Shown one piece after another: positions 40,413 through 53,297 of a stretch of DNA of 64,000 nucleotides. The translations under genes and the position numbers were made by a program. Origin of the DNA: Triatoma infestans. Its lineage: Eukaryota; Arthropoda; Insecta; Hemiptera; Reduviidae. Each line of letters opens with the position of its first letter. The first letter of the stretch is position 1. Under the pieces are notes generated by a model. The model worked only from the letters and a program-made list of their open reading frames with translations. It did not search any database and was not told the DNA's origin. The DNA lies in contig JAAEAF010001124.1 in NCBI GenBank assembly GCA_011037195.1, forward strand, positions 62,001 through 126,000. Reading direction: 5' to 3'.

Positions 40413-40802
40413 GAAAAGAATAAAGTTTAAATACCGTTGTTTATCTGGTAGTCAATACTATATTGACAAATATTGGGTGTGTGTGTAAATTAGTGGCACA
40501 CTGACACACACACCCAACAGATGAGCGATAAGCCTGCGCACTAGTTACTTCCACCTCTTCAATTACCTGAATTTTGAGTAAATTTAATCAACTTTTATTA
40601 AAATTTAAAAAATTCTATTTCTTCTTTCTAATCACCTGTCCGATATTAAACAGTTTTTTAAACACTTACTTAAGCAACTGTACTGTCTCTACCTGCACAC
40701 CAATTTTCAAAATTATCCAATCGGTACAACCACTAAAATTCGTAACTATTTAAGACACGATGTGAACGGCACCAAGACTCACCTTGAACTCTGCACATCC
40801 CT

Positions 40803-41690
40803 ATTTATAGAACTAATTGGTTTATTTAAAACGTTTTTACGGAGTAACCACACTCCTCCCCCCCCAAATCGCAAAATTGAGTTTGGGAATTGTGTGAGTT
40901 AGAATTAACTTTAAACTTGCTTTAAACTTTATAAGTCTTGCTGAAGACTGACAGTGGTGTATTTAATGTAATTATTCTCTATATATATCCAATAATTAGC
41001 ACTATTTTGTTGAAAGTTGCAATCTGTATTTTGAACGAGACAAATGATTTATTAACGGTCAAACTTTAGTTGAGGCAGTTTGTCTGTTGCCCTGTTTATA
41101 CAGGGAGTACATGAATCGATTATGTGAGCACTCACGACGAACAAGATTAGAAATCACAACATTGAGCGGAGGGGGAAACCATCATAGTGAGCTAGTTGGC
41201 GGCCCGACTCACAACGATGTTATACATATTTTATCGCTGAATAATTCATATATTAGAAGAAGAAGGAAATTGAAGAATTGAAATTGGTAAATAGTTCGGT
41301 CAGGGGCTGTAGGGCGGCGCGGGGGCGGGTAGTATATTAATATTATTTACATTCATATAGATGGTGTTGACGACTTTCTCGCGCCAAAATAACCAACAAA
41401 ATAAACAGAATATCAGCTGTGCACGTGCATGACCCGGCGGCGTGTTGCACGTGTTACTGTCATCACCCCTCCACCAACCTGCTCCTAAACATGCAGCAGG
41501 TCAATGTATTGTGTGTAACATGGTTATTGCTCGCACACATTTTCACACAATTTTTAAGTGCTATAATTCTCATTGATGTGAAAAAACTGCTCACGACTCG
41601 GAATTAAACAATTTCGTGTGAAACACTCACACAACTTTCTCTTACTGCAGTTTACAAAATTGTAATTGACAAATTTTATAGTTAGCGTAG
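40803..41690. other. Dispersed repeat tail, then unassigned sequence
   Basis: 40803-40900 continues the repeat into which the LINE inserted. 41400-41470 has two CACGTG-type E-boxes in a GC-rich stretch. At 41625-41680 the family 3' terminus recurs in reverse (AACACTCACACAACTTTC, CTTACTGCAGT). No gene is seen. Confidence 0.4.
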
Positions 41691-42480
41691 TAAATTTAAT
41701 GAAAATCGTCAGTATTTTTATGGTCAAAAATCACGAAAACTGGAAAAATTGTTCAGTACAAAATTACTTCCGGTTTCCTAATTTTCTTGAAACTCGGAAT
41801 TTTGGCAATCTATTTATTCCCAATTAATTTTGTTTAGATGGTACAATCAACAACAATTGTACAATCAACCAAGATCGAACTTCAGAGGAAAACAAAAAAA
41901 ACCTCCCCCAAAAGCCCCCTTAAATTACTTTACCCGGAGAAATATTACAAATAAAAGTTGTACTTCTTTACATGTGTAATTCATATTTCCAGTTTAAAGA
42001 AAATCGTTGGGTATTTAGAAAAGAGTAGCAGTAAATGAAAATACTTTTCAGCAAAAATGCACTTTCGGTCATCCGATTATCTTTAAACTCGGAATTTCAG
42101 CAACATATTGAATACCAAGTTTAAAGAAAATCCTTGGAGCCAATTTTGAGCAAATAGCAAATAACTGAAAAAAACCAATCAGTAAAGTGGTACTTCCGGT
42201 TGAGGAATTTTGACAGATCACCTACTGTCGGATTCCATGGAGATACCTAAACGGAATATCAAGTTTGAACTTTCGATTTTTCATATTTGAGCCATGCTGT
42301 TCACATACATACTTATACACACATGCACGCACGCACACACTATTTTCTAAAATCACTTTTTTTGACTCAGGGGACCTCAAAACGTGGATTGCCGGTGAAA
42401 ACTTGACATCGAAAATTTGAGACGATCGCAATAGTTCCTCTAAACGTACAGTGTAAATACGAAGTTTTAGGAAAATCTCT
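41690..42480 (-). repeat. Dispersed repeat copies, mostly minus orientation
   Basis: Shows TACTTCCGGTTTCC (41765), AAAATCGTTGGGTATT, ACTTCCGGTTGAGG (42190), CCTAAACGGAATATCAAGTTTG, and the closing GATTGCCGGTGAAAACTTGAC with GACGATCGCAATAGTTCCTC, the family terminus. Confidence 0.6.
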
Positions 42481-42574
42481 ATAGAGCTTCTTTTTTTTTT
42501 GTTGAGAAAAACGTCTCTAAAAGTAAGTGAGTAAATTAATCCTATTTTTCAGGCAGGCTTAACATTTAACTACC

Positions 42575-42729
42575 ACAATTAGGTGTCGTGGACCCGGGCG
42601 CAAGCACTTTACTGTTTTATGCAAACACTTTTTCTTACTAATATAAAATTCAACAGTTATACGCGGGACTCGAACTGGGGTCCTCCCATTTACAAGTCCA
42701 TGCTCATAACCGCTACACCAAATTCGCAC
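42575..42729 (-). repeat. tRNA-derived SINE with tRNA-Thr-like head
   Basis: The minus strand at 42729-42659 reads GGTGTAGCGGTTATGAGCAT, then GGACTTGTAAATG (anticodon-like TGT) and GTTCGAGTCCCGC, so box A and box B are well preserved. The acceptor ends do not pair, so it is a SINE or tRNA relic. It is a different family from the SINE at 31225. Confidence 0.6.
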
Positions 42730-43570
42730 TTACAGTCAACAGAGTTTCTTCAAATCTGGAATTCTAGCAATGCTTTTAATGTAATTGTAATATTATAAAG
42801 TTGGCAGAACCGTTCATTAAGCATAAAGGAAAGCCTGAAGTTGTCACTGCCCCCGCACCACTTGGAAATCAATTTTCCTGGAAAAATCATGTAAATAAAA
42901 GTAATAGGGATGTATGTGATATGGTCTTTTTGCGCTTCTTCTCAGGGAACTTCAAAACGTGAGATTCCGATGAAAACTAATTAGCTTGCATTAGTTAGAA
43001 AAAATATAAATCGGAAGAAAATAATTAATTAGATAATATTTATGTTGATGAATAAATTATTTCATAAAATTTTTGTTTTTTATATTGGAAGTTACGCAAT
43101 TTGTTTTAAAAATAAAGAAAAGAAAAATGCCTGGCCTTAATTGCATTCTATCTATTAGTGGTAGTAATAAAAAGGATCATAAGTTTCAAAAACAAACGTT
43201 ATGAGCGGAAATCAGCCGAACTGGTCTGATGAATGGATAGCCCTAGCTGGATGGTAATCAGTTGAAGGAGCGAATAAGAGGAGGTGGAAGGGAGACCAGG
43301 TGTGGCAATACACAACACGGTTGTGCAATAATTCTCGTATCTTGTAAACATTAGCGAACTAAATTATAGTGTGGACACACGTGGCGAGCCAGGGTGTCTT
43401 ATATATATATAAGAAACCTTTCATCTCCAGGTCAACACGCAGTTTCGGTTTAGTTTATTTGCTGGCTGTTAATAAATATTACACAATAATTAATTATCGT
43501 TAGCCATTCCCATAACAATGTTTATAACTTTATATCCAGTAAAGTAAAGGCAAATTATCTGTTTATTTTT
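42730..43570. other. Repeat fragments and unassigned sequence
   Basis: Pieces of the dispersed family (about 42880-42990), then AT-rich sequence. No coding frame is supported. Confidence 0.35.
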
Positions 43571-44480
43571 ACTCCCCCACCCTACTGCATTGCGATCGTG
43601 CCAAAATTTCTAAATTGAGTTTTCATTGGAAATACATGTTTTGGGGTCCTCTAAATACGACAAAACTGTTTTTAGCGAATGGCCTGTGTGTGTTTTAACA
43701 GAATATCTCAAAAACGAAAAGTCGCAGGAAACTCACAGTTGGCATTCCGATTAGTCACTACCTCCGCAACAGACATGAAGATTTCGGGCAAAATCCGGAA
43801 GTGCGACTTTATTTAACGTCTTTTTTTAGTTTTTCTTGATTTTCTCGAAAATGACCCCAACGATTTTCTTTAAACTTGGTATACTAAGTGCAACACACAC
43901 AAATTCCTATCATGTTTATTTGAAACATTTCCCCGGGAATATGTTTTAGGGGTCTATAGAACAAGTAGTGTTATGCTTTGCTCTAAAGTACCACTTAGTA
44001 TAATGTTCTACATCTTACTACCTATATAATATTAATACATCTTAGTAGTATTGTTATAATTCCAAATTTGAAGAAAATCAGTTAACCGGAAGTGCGAGTT
44101 TGCAGTATAGATTTTTGAGCTTTTTTAGAATTTTCTCGAAACCAGTTACAAAGATTTCCTTTAAAGTGGTCATGCTTGATGCACACACATAGGAACGAAT
44201 CACTTATTTCAAACATTTTTTTAGGACAAAATTATTTTAGAGGGGGTTTTGGGGGTATGGGGTATTTGTCTTGGGGGTTGCCAGTAAAATTTAAATTCGC
44301 ACAAGCTTCGTGGTTTTGACATTCAGCGCTCCACATATGGCCGCTCAGGTTTACAAATAAAATCCCCACCACCATTTTTATAAACAGCATAACTAAACAA
44401 TGTAACGTTGCGATTTTAGAGAATGTTTCTCGATTAATTGGAGAAAGAGAAAGTCGAAAGACCTTTTCACACCAGATTGT
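43570..44480 (+). repeat. Dispersed repeat copy, forward, close to full length
   Basis: Blocks in family order: GCGATCGTGCCAAAATTTC, GAAAACGAAAAGTCGCAGGA-type (43715), CCGGAAGTGCGACTTTATT (43794), AACGATTTTCTTTAAACTTG, ATATAATATTAATAC, AACCGGAAGTGCGAGTT (44083), and the 3' end GAGAAAGTCG then TTTTCACACCAGAT near 44447-44478. Confidence 0.65.
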
Positions 44481-45460
44481 TATGTTAATGCAGCATCTCC
44501 ATTGGCTTGCCACCTTCCTTACAAACACCGTTTTCATCTTTTTTGTGAATATGGTGTGCATTGTTATGGTGGGCGGTTCTTCAGATTGAAATTTGTTTTC
44601 GCCATGCCCTTGCGTTCATCAGTAATATAGTTGATGTGAGATGTTACTAAAACAGAACAAAGGAAATGTAAGTTGGAATTATATAGATTACGTTGGCTAT
44701 ACCCGGAACAAGCAACCCATTCGTTTAATTCTTGTCAAGATGAAGGATGTTCCGTTAATAATTTAGTGATATTACCGCAGAATATCTGCACAACCTTCAA
44801 TATGAGCATTCTTTGCAATTCAGAATGTACAAACCTCTTCGGTCATATTTAGTTTAATAGAAAAATTGGCGATTGTTAAAATGAATTCAGTTCACCGTTT
44901 CTTAGCTGCCCTAGCAGATGTGATTTCTCAGAAACATTTAATATCCAGTATATCGGATTGATGCGGCTTGGTAAGTCACGATACAAGCGCTTCCAATCGG
45001 CCACTAATAGTACTACCAAAATCTATTTTATTATTCCGGCCGTGAAGTTGTGTTACTCTGCCATAGCGTTAAACAGTTGGAAACACTATCTTTATAAAAC
45101 GTTTTCTACAGGTGTCATCGAACTCCTGCCCAGCTGTTCACATCATGTTTCCAAAATGGTGCCAATAACCTCATCTCTTATAGAGAGAGTATAGCAAACT
45201 ACTACAGGAAATGCCATGTAATTGGCGTAGATAAGAGGTTATTATTTCTGATTGTAAATAAGTTTTTGCGAGTGGTTACTTGATCTATATTCCAATATTG
45301 TCAGGTTCTCTTCTGCAGAATATCAAGTTTAGCAAGTTCGACGCAAATTATCTGAAAGATTTATATTTCAAAGGTAATATACATGCTGCTGTTCACAGAC
45401 CAATGGTTAGAGTTGGACGGTCGGTGGTGTGGAACACCTAACTCATTAAAAAAAAAAAAA
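44481..45460. other. Unassigned sequence
   Basis: A frame at 44958-45194 (KSRYKRFQSATNSTTKIYF) faintly recalls the C-terminal tail of LINE reverse transcriptases, but I cannot support it. Otherwise no gene is seen. Confidence 0.3.
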
Positions 45461-46540
45461 ATCTGGTGTGGAGTGTCACACGACTTTCTCCCACTGCTAT
45501 AATACAATTAGAACATTGACATGAAGATTTCTGACAAAATCCACCAACCGAAAGTGCGACTTTACTGATTTTTTTTTCCAATTTTTCGAGATTTTCTCGA
45601 AAGCGGCTCCAACGATTTCTTTAAACTTGGTATACTACGCACGTCAAATTTCAATCATCAAATTTTACCTATTTGTTCTATCATAAACATAGAGGTGATG
45701 GGGGATAGGTATCCCAAGGTAGAGAGTAAAAGCGATTGCATTCTAGTCCAGAAGAGAGCACATATATCGCTGAACAAACCTCATACAACATTTATGCATT
45801 AAGCCACAAATTCCTTAGAACTACTTAAAATAATTTTTTTTGCAAAAATATTTAAAAAAAAAAAATGGATAGGTTTGTGTGTGCAGTGAGCATGTCAAGG
45901 AGTCAAGCAAATCACTTGACACGTGTTTCAGCAAATTACAAAAATCTTCAGTAAAGTCGCATTTCCGGTGAACCGCTTTTCTTCAATTTTAAGTTCTACC
46001 ATTGCTTCCAATATATATTAATATTATGCAGTTAGTACAACTATACATTGAACTGAAGTAAAATTTAGACGAAAGCTTTATGTTACTGTTCCCCCTTCAG
46101 AAGCACCCCCCCTCCCGAAAATCCATTTTCCTGGGAATAATGTTTCAAATAAATTGACAAGTATTTATGTACTCAGGTAGTATACAATGTTTAAATAAAA
46201 TCGTTAGAGCCGTTTTCAAGAAAATCGTGAAAAACCATTCAGTAAATTCTTAATAATAAAATTACATTTGCATCCGGTTGATGGATTTTGCTCGAAACCT
46301 TCATGTCAAATTCGGAGGTAGTACTTAGACAGTATATCACATAAGCTTCCTGCAACTTTTCGATTTTGAGATATTTTGTTCATGCACGCACATTCAAACA
46401 GACCATTTGCTAAAAACATTTTTTACATATCCGGGGGACTTCAAACACGTATTTCCGGTGAAAAGCCGATTTCGAAAATTTACCACGATCTAATAATACT
46501 TCCTCTAAGAGAAATAAAAAATTATCAGTTTTTCAATATA
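45460..46540. repeat. Dispersed repeat copies in both orientations
   Basis: 45465-45660 is forward (AACCGAAAGTGCGACTTTAC). 45870-46510 is reverse (AAAGTCGCATTTCCGGTGAA, TTAGAGCCGTTTTCAAG, CGTATTTCCGGTGAAAAG, CGATCTAATAATACTTCCTC). It is again a head-to-head pair around a short centre. Confidence 0.55.
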
Positions 46541-47590
46541 GATGAGGAACACAACATGCAGTAATATCTTTAGCGAGCCAATTAGTGTAAATTTTGAAAT
46601 ATGTGATGTAGACAGTTGTCCCGATAACTGGACGGTGTATGATGTATGGAGGAAAACACGACTGCGGAAATGACCTTAATAACCTTCATATCTCTCCCCA
46701 CCACCGCGACAATAACTATAACACAACTACAAACCACTATTACAATCACATCAAGCTACGTGATGTGAAACTTTCCAGCTGTACACACGAATGCTGGAAA
46801 AATGTTCTATAGGGAAAATGACGACATGTTGTTATGTGGAAAACAGTTTTTATTACTGCTGTGAGTTGCAGCAAGAGGAAGTATTGTCACATTTTAGAAA
46901 TGGCTTTTCTCTGGACATTCTTGATATTGTAACCTGAGAAAGATAACAATATTATTTTCACTTACTCTCCCAATAAGAGCAAGTATTACAAATCGTGTTA
47001 AATTTGCGAAATTTAATGTTCACCGAATCAGCTGTGCAAACAACTCGCTATGATTTTGTGCTGTGTTCAGTTATTTTTTATTGCATTAATGACGCACCTA
47101 ATAACCTCTAAATAAAAAAATATATAAATTATTAAAAGGTGTTTATGGTCTTGACATGGACTGTATCGACGACAAACAATAGCTAGGACAATAAATCAAT
47201 AGCATCTATTCCGAAGAAGTGATGCAGCACCATTGTTAACTCGCCGCAAAAACAAAGAAAAGGCAGACGAAATCAGCTAAAACGATTGCAGCTAAATTAG
47301 TGAACGAAACAATTCTTAACACATCTAGAACAAGTCCCCAGAACTCCAGGGCTCAGCCAACAGACGATACCGAAACTCTTCGTGGAGTATTATCTTATAA
47401 CCCATTCTCCCCTCTTGCGGTCTCAGACGAAATGGAGGCTACATCTCAAACACCACAGCGTGACCCTAAACCTTAGCAAATCTACTTAGCATAATTACTT
47501 AACTATTAGCAACAAGCTCTCTTATGCCCAGGTTACACCTCGGGGCCATCTTCACCTCAGCCACCCACTCATACCTCTTCTGACGTTTCT
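46541..47590. other. Unassigned sequence
   Basis: Two copies of the GAGGAAGTATTG / GAGCAAGTATTAC terminus motif (46870-46990). The rest has no recognisable feature. Confidence 0.3.
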
Positions 47591-49850
47591 TTTTATCAAA
47601 TTCTTTCCTATCAGATTTTAAAGCCCTCATAACTCCTCTGATATCAGTTATAGTAGTCAATAGTCTTCTCCCCCGACATGCTCCTTAATGCCACTTACTC
47701 AACATTCCTTGTCAATAATTCTCTGGAATGCCAACTGACTTAGAAACCACAGCAAGAACTTGACATTCTACTACACAAGAAAAGAATCGACATTGCATTG
47801 ATAACCAAAACACACTTAACTGACAGAGCTTACATTAACATCGCTCACTACATTACTTACAGAACTGATCACCCGGACGGAACAGCATGGTGGCTCTGCT
47901 ATACTTATAAGAAAATCACTATCTCACTTCTTAGTTCCATAAAGCCGAAAATTTGCTCGACTTCTTTATTACTTCTAACATCACATCCATTTATACTAAC
48001 ATATACACACACCACTGATCTTTCTTCTGATCATACCCCTGTAATACTTGTACTAGACATTCATCCCAAAATTAATACTCCCAAACTGGACGTGGACTGG
48101 TTGTTGTTTAGACAACTTCTCCAACAAACACTAGAACTGAATGTTTCACATAAGCTGATCAAGATTTGGTCAAGAACGTGGCTTATTTGACAGACTCAAT
48201 CCACCTAAGTATCTGACAAGCCACTACATTCAAACAGACTATTAGACAACCACTACCACATAACACCGTGAAATAAGAGCCTTAATAACGCAAAAATGAA
48301 GAGCCAGATCACTTTGGCACCGTGCAAGATATCTTTCAAACAAACGTATTTTTAACGAACTTACAAACAAATTAAAAAATAAACTACGCAAATACTATAG
48401 TATTTAGTTAGTTAGTACTTCAGTAGTTACTTAGTTATAACAAACAACACGCAAAATATACAGAAACCTTGACAACTTGTGACAACTCTCTTTGGACAGC
48501 CAATAAACGAATTTAAAATATAAGAATATTCTCTCTCGCCTTAGACGAAATGACGAATTCTGGGCCGAATCTGACTTAGAAAAGTCACAACTATTTGCCG
48601 AGCACCTCCGCTCCGTATTTACCCCATATGCAGGCATTATAAATTACAGCCACGTTGAGAGAATCCTAAAGGAACTTGATACTCATCTACCGCTCTCACT
48701 CCCTCCCTCACACTCCCTCCTTTACACTGACAGAAATCAAAGAAGTAATCCTCCATCTCCCAAAAAAAGAAAAGTCCTAGTTATGATCTTATCACCTCCA
48801 ACGTACTTTACTAGCTTCCCAGAAAGGCAATAATTTTTCTCACGGCAATTTACAACGCAGTCCTTCGAACTACCTATTTCCCTATATCAAAATGATCTGC
48901 AAACCTATTAGGAATGCGCAGTGGCCTACTACCTATCGACTGTGGAAGTTAAAAAGCATCCTACCATCCACATATTTCCTTATTATAAAATCATAGTTGT
49001 GGTGGTGGTTGGTTCCGCAGAGCTGGAAAGTATCAGAGACAAAATGAAGCAGGCTATCACGGAAAATGTCTCTGATATAAAATTATATTTAGCCGATAAC
49101 ATTTCCAGGTATTTCATGGAACCCAGCGTTCTCAATTTATCCTATCCTTGCTGGTGTTTCTCAAAGACCTTTTAGCTCCTTTTCTTTACACTATCTACAC
49201 TGGTGACTTACCAACCCATCCTTGTAATCTATACACCCCTTCGCCGATGACACAGCAATCCTATCCTCAAGTTCTGACCCCCTTCCTCACAATTTGTACT
49301 TTTCAAGCCCATCTTCATATTATAGAAAATTGGCTTTAAACCAAATGGAGAATTAAAATAAATCTAAACACATTATTTTCACTCATAACCGTAAGATCTT
49401 TCTCCGGTCTACATATACAACACTCCTATACCGCCTGCAGATCATGTGAGATATCTTGGATTTTATACCTGGACAAAAGACTTACATGGAATCATACTCG
49501 ACTGAAAACAAAAGATCTCAACACAAAATTCCGACTACTCGCTAAACTACTTCACAAACCTTCAAAAATAACTTTACACAATAAAATAAGACTATACTCT
49601 TCTCTCCTTACGCCGATATGGACTTCAAAAATTCTTCGTCGAATAGCTAACACTCCCTTCTATGTTTTAAACCTCACTCTACATACTGATCTCAAGGTTC
49701 TATTCGTAGCAGACCTCGCTAAATCCCGTTATATCAAGTTCCAACAAAACCTCAGATCGCACCCGAACCCTCTCGTAAACTCCTTTCTTCCCGATCACTT
49801 CCTGGACATCCAGCCCGACGGATCAGGGCTGTACCCAGTGGAATTAATGT
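47590..49850 (+). pseudogene. Jockey-like LINE remnant: endonuclease and RT
   Basis: Endonuclease start near 47720 (WNANGL-like, then EL-DILLHKKRIDIALIT in shifting frames), HLTDRAYINIAHYITYRTDH at 47815, and a DLSSDHTPVILV block near 48020 that is the endonuclease C-terminal motif. RT pieces: LRRNDEFWAESDLEKSQLFA near 48540-48600, FMEPSVLNLSYP at 49115, LAPFLYTIYTGDLP near 49175 and a degraded FADDTAI equivalent near 49235. Many stops and shifts. It is interrupted near 49000 by a foldback remnant. Confidence 0.65.
48985..49077 (+). mobile_element. Collapsed relative of the 40.1 kb foldback element
   Basis: GTTGTGGTGGTGGTTGG, then CAGAGCTGGAAAGTATCAGA, then AAAATGAAGCAGGCTATCACG and GAAAATGTCTCTGATA. 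This is the outer flank plus the arm end of the 40110-40412 element with almost all of one arm and the loop missing. Confidence 0.65.
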
Positions 49851-49969
49851 TGACCACCACTGGGTGACCAATACCACACCAGTATTAACGCCAATTTATA
49901 CCACTTCTTTAACATATTTACATGTTGTACATTATGTTGTTCAGTTGTAAATTTCAAATACAAAGATTT

Positions 49970-50260
49970 AAAAAATATGTTGAGGAAATATATGTTTGAG
50001 GTCCCGGAAGGTTTAAATGTTTTTTGTTCTAAATTGGTGTTTGAGGTCTAAATGTTTCTAGCGAATGATCTGTTTCTCTGTCTGTGTGTTGGTTTTTAAC
50101 AAAATATCTCAATAAGGAAAATATCACAGGAAGCTGTAAGGTGGTATTCCATGGTACTAACATCTGACACCAAGGTTTCAGACAAATCCAACAACCAAAA
50201 GTGGAACTTTATAGAACAGGATTTAATTTTATTGATTTTAGACTCAGGTTGAAATTTAAA
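49970..50260 (+). repeat. Dispersed repeat fragment
   Basis: Forward-type blocks: ATATCTCAATAAGGAAAATATC, GGTGGTATTCCATGG and AACCAAAAGTGGAACTTTATA. Diverged. Confidence 0.45.
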
Positions 50261-51000
50261 CTTCTGGGTTAAACTTGAGGGTTTTGTGGGTTAAGCTTAT
50301 GTGCAGTAAACTTTGTTGGATCTGACAGAGGGTGCTCTACATAAGTTCGCTCAGGTATACAAGTATCATATCATCTTTTTTTTATGGCCAGCCCAACTAA
50401 ACATTGTATACGTTGTAATTTTAAAAAAGAATCGACAAATCTTTATTTACCCGGCAGCTTATTTCTGCCTTACAAAATAATAATACAAAATCTATATACT
50501 TTGCAAATATTAATTCTAACAAGTATTAATTGGGTGATAAATTTTGAAGTACGTCCTGAGGTTTCAATCGCCGTCGGATATTTTCTGTCTGAGTTGGAGG
50601 TCTATTCCAGCATCTGTATTTTGTAAGATGTCTCTACAAATCTATATGCTCCGGCTATGAAAATCTTGATTCTTGAGATTTCTAGTTCCCTGTGGATTTG
50701 TTCATTCCTCATAAACCACGGTGTTCCCAAGGCGATTCGCAGTACTTTATTCAGGAACACTGCAGTTTTTTTCAATGCAGACTTACTAGCTCATATCCAC
50801 ATGGGGCAGGCGTATATCAGTAAAGGTCTAAATATTGATATATAAACAAGTCTAGAGCATTGCGATTTTAATGGTGTCCGTCTTTAATTAGTGCATAGAG
50901 CTGTCCAAGATTTGGGTAGACGTGTCTTAATTTTTGTGTGGAGTGTGGGGTCCAGATTAGTCTTGTGACGAGTTGTAAACCAAGATATCTTAGGGTTTCA
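50261..51000. other. Unassigned sequence, possible LINE tail
   Basis: 50600-50990 has weak resemblance to non-LTR ORF2 sequence read from the minus strand (HPNLGQLYALIKDGHH near 50880 and TRLIWTPHSTQKLRHVYP), as in elements where the RT end describes spliced labels. Too degraded to call. Confidence 0.25.
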
Positions 51001-51660
51001 TTTGTTTTTTCCACGATTTTTTGTTTTTTCCAACGATTTTCTCTAAACTTCGTAAACTGTCCCCAGACACATAAATACTTAATTCGAAACATTATCCCAG
51101 GAAAATAGATTTTTGGGGGTTCTTGAATCCCAAATCTTGGGAACAGTAGCGTGGTGCTATTCCCTAAATTACCACGTCAGTAATAAATATGGGTTTAACA
51201 CCCACATCCATACACATTAGTAGATTGATAGAGCTCCAAATTTGAAGAAAATCTGTTATTCGGAAGTGCGATTTTAAACCATAGATTTTCGAGATCTTTG
51301 GAATTTTCTCGAAAACGGATACAACGATTTCCTTTAAACTTGGAATGCATTGGCCCATAGATAGAAACGAATCACTTATATTTCAAACATTTTTCTGAAC
51401 AAAATTATTTTAGACGGGGTATTGGGGGGTCTGTCAATTACTTTAAATTTAAATTTGCACAAGCTTTGTTGGTTTGGACATAGAGCGCTCCAAATAAGGC
51501 CGCTCAGAAATGCAAATAAAATCCACGCCACCATTATTATGGCCAACCCAATTAACATAGTGACGTTGCAATTTTAAAGAAATTTTTTTTATTCAATTGT
51601 ATTGAATAGAATAAGAGAACGTTGCGTGAGTGTTTCACGCCAGATATTTTTTTACTTAAA
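51000..51660 (+). repeat. Dispersed repeat copy, forward
   Basis: Blocks CCAACGATTTTCTCTAAACTTC, ACGTCAGTAATAAATATGG, ATTCGGAAGTGCGATTTTAAA (51255), and the 3' end GACGTTGCAATTTTAAAG followed by CGTGAGTGTTTCACGCCAGA (51627-51646). Confidence 0.6.
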
Positions 51661-52240
51661 TCCAATTAGCTGCTATTTTTGTAATTAATTAAATTTAAGT
51701 TAAGCAATATACAGATTAACGACGTAGATTGTGAGGAAATTCTTCAGTATGTACATAATTTCAGCTCAATGCCGGTATGTGTCTGTATAAAACGTGTTTA
51801 ACCTTTCAAACTTCTTGAATCTCTTTATTGATCTTTCTTTTGAGCAAAATAACATGGTCTCTCATTTCTGCTCCGTAGATTGTGTATGGAAGTTGATAAC
51901 CAGGAAGTAAGAAATGAATAACAGATGATTACAAAGATAACAAAAGTGTGTACGTGTGTCAATCATAATGGAGTACAATGAATATAGCCTAGAAGCAAGA
52001 CAACAAAGAATGCACACAGAGAACTCACGCGTTCAATTTTATTAACAACAACAACAACATAACCTGAACAACATTACCTTCCTTCAGGATAATTACAACA
52101 AAAACAACAGTATTATTGGCCAATCTAAATAACCGCGCTATAATTTATTAATTCGTTCACGGCCACAAATCTATTACTTCTCTTGGCATCAAATCATTTG
52201 TTAATTTAAAACAAATCATTTGTTTTAATAGGGAACTTGT
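51661..52240. other. Intergenic sequence, no gene recognised
   Basis: AT-rich, with an AAC triplet run near 52045-52060. No supported feature. Confidence 0.35.
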
Positions 52241-52685
52241 GGGATCTGTCAATTATTAGTTTCCCTTACTATTGTAAGAGGAACTGTTGCGATCTTAACC
52301 AATTTTCGAAATAGAATTTTCACCAGAAATACATTTTTGAAAGTCTGTCATCCGGAAGTACACCTTGTAACTTACCTATCCAGTTTTTGCGATTTTCTCG
52401 AAATCTGCTCCGTTGATATTCTTTAAACTGCCATATATTTACACACATATAGCTGAATTGATGTTAGAATTTAAACATTACAAAAAAGAACTCATTTTGG
52501 AGATTCCAGGAAAGCAGCAGACTTCCCTCTACTTAAATACCATCCTATTCTACTCAGGTAGAATGATGGTACAGAGGTGACTTAAATAAGTTACGAAATA
52601 CCAAGCGAAGTAAATTGAAGTACGAATTTTCAGAATGGGGTTTTTCAGTTTTCCCGAAACAGGCTATATAGATTTTTATAAAACC
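52240..52685 (+). repeat. Dispersed repeat fragment
   Basis: Starts at the family terminus (TGTAAGAGGAACTGTTGCGATC), with CATCCGGAAGTACACC and GCGATTTTCTCGAAATCTGC. Confidence 0.5.
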
Positions 52686-53297
52686 TTATTGTCTGGCAAG
52701 CGACTACATTCAAACAGACTATTAGACAACCACTACCACATACCTTACCGATGGAATTAAGAGCCTTAATAACGCAAAAACGGAGAGCCAGATCACTTTG
52801 GCACCGTGCAAGATATCCTTCACACAAACGTATTTTTAACGAACTTACAAACAAATTAAAAAATAAACTACGCAAATACTATAGTATTTAGTTAGTTAGT
52901 ACTTCAGTAGTTACTTAGTTATAACAAACAACACGCAAAATATACAGAAACCTTGACAACTTGTGACAACTCTCTTTGGACAGTCACTAAACGAATTTAA
53001 AATATAAGAATATTCTCTCTCGCCTTAGACGAAATGACGGATCCTGGGCCGAATTTGACTTACAAAAGTCTGAACTATTTGCCGAGCACCTCCGCTCCGT
53101 ATTTACCCCACATGCAGGCATTATAAATTACAGCCACGTTGAAAAAACCCTAAAGGAACTTGATACTCATCTACCGCTCTCACGCCCTCCCTCACACTCC
53201 CTCAGACACTCGCAGAAATCAAACAAGTAATCTTCCATCTCCCAAAAAAGAAAAGTCCTGGTTATGACCTTATCACCTCCAATATCCTTTCGTGATG
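52686..53297 (+). pseudogene. Second jockey-like LINE fragment, near-identical to 48205-48790
   Basis: About 600 bases align closely with the larger remnant, including an unusual shared stretch TAGTTAGTTAGTACTTCAGTAG that interrupts the coding frame in both. Both ends are abrupt. The shared disruption means the two copies derive from an already damaged source or a later segmental copy. Confidence 0.7.

Larger units (their letters stand above)
35497..40790 (-). mobile_element. Non-LTR retrotransposon (LINE), near full length
   Basis: Minus-strand element with 5' end at 40790 (AGTTCAAGGTGAGTCTTGG) and 3' end at 35497 in a short TTATTATTATTA tail. The target duplication CTGCACATCTCT (35485-35496) versus CTGCACATCCCT (40791-40802) flanks it, with dispersed-repeat sequence continuing on both sides. 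Excluding a 303-bp insertion in its 5' UTR it is about 5.0 kb. It has ORF1 (coiled-coil/RNA-binding) and ORF2 (AP endonuclease, reverse transcriptase, C-terminal zinc knuckle) and no RNase H that I can see. The clade is probably jockey/CR1-like, unresolved. Confidence 0.88.

Noticed and set aside
42659..42729. tRNA-Thr gene on the minus strand
   Set aside because: Good promoter boxes and a TGT anticodon-like triplet, but no acceptor-stem pairing. Better explained as a SINE head.
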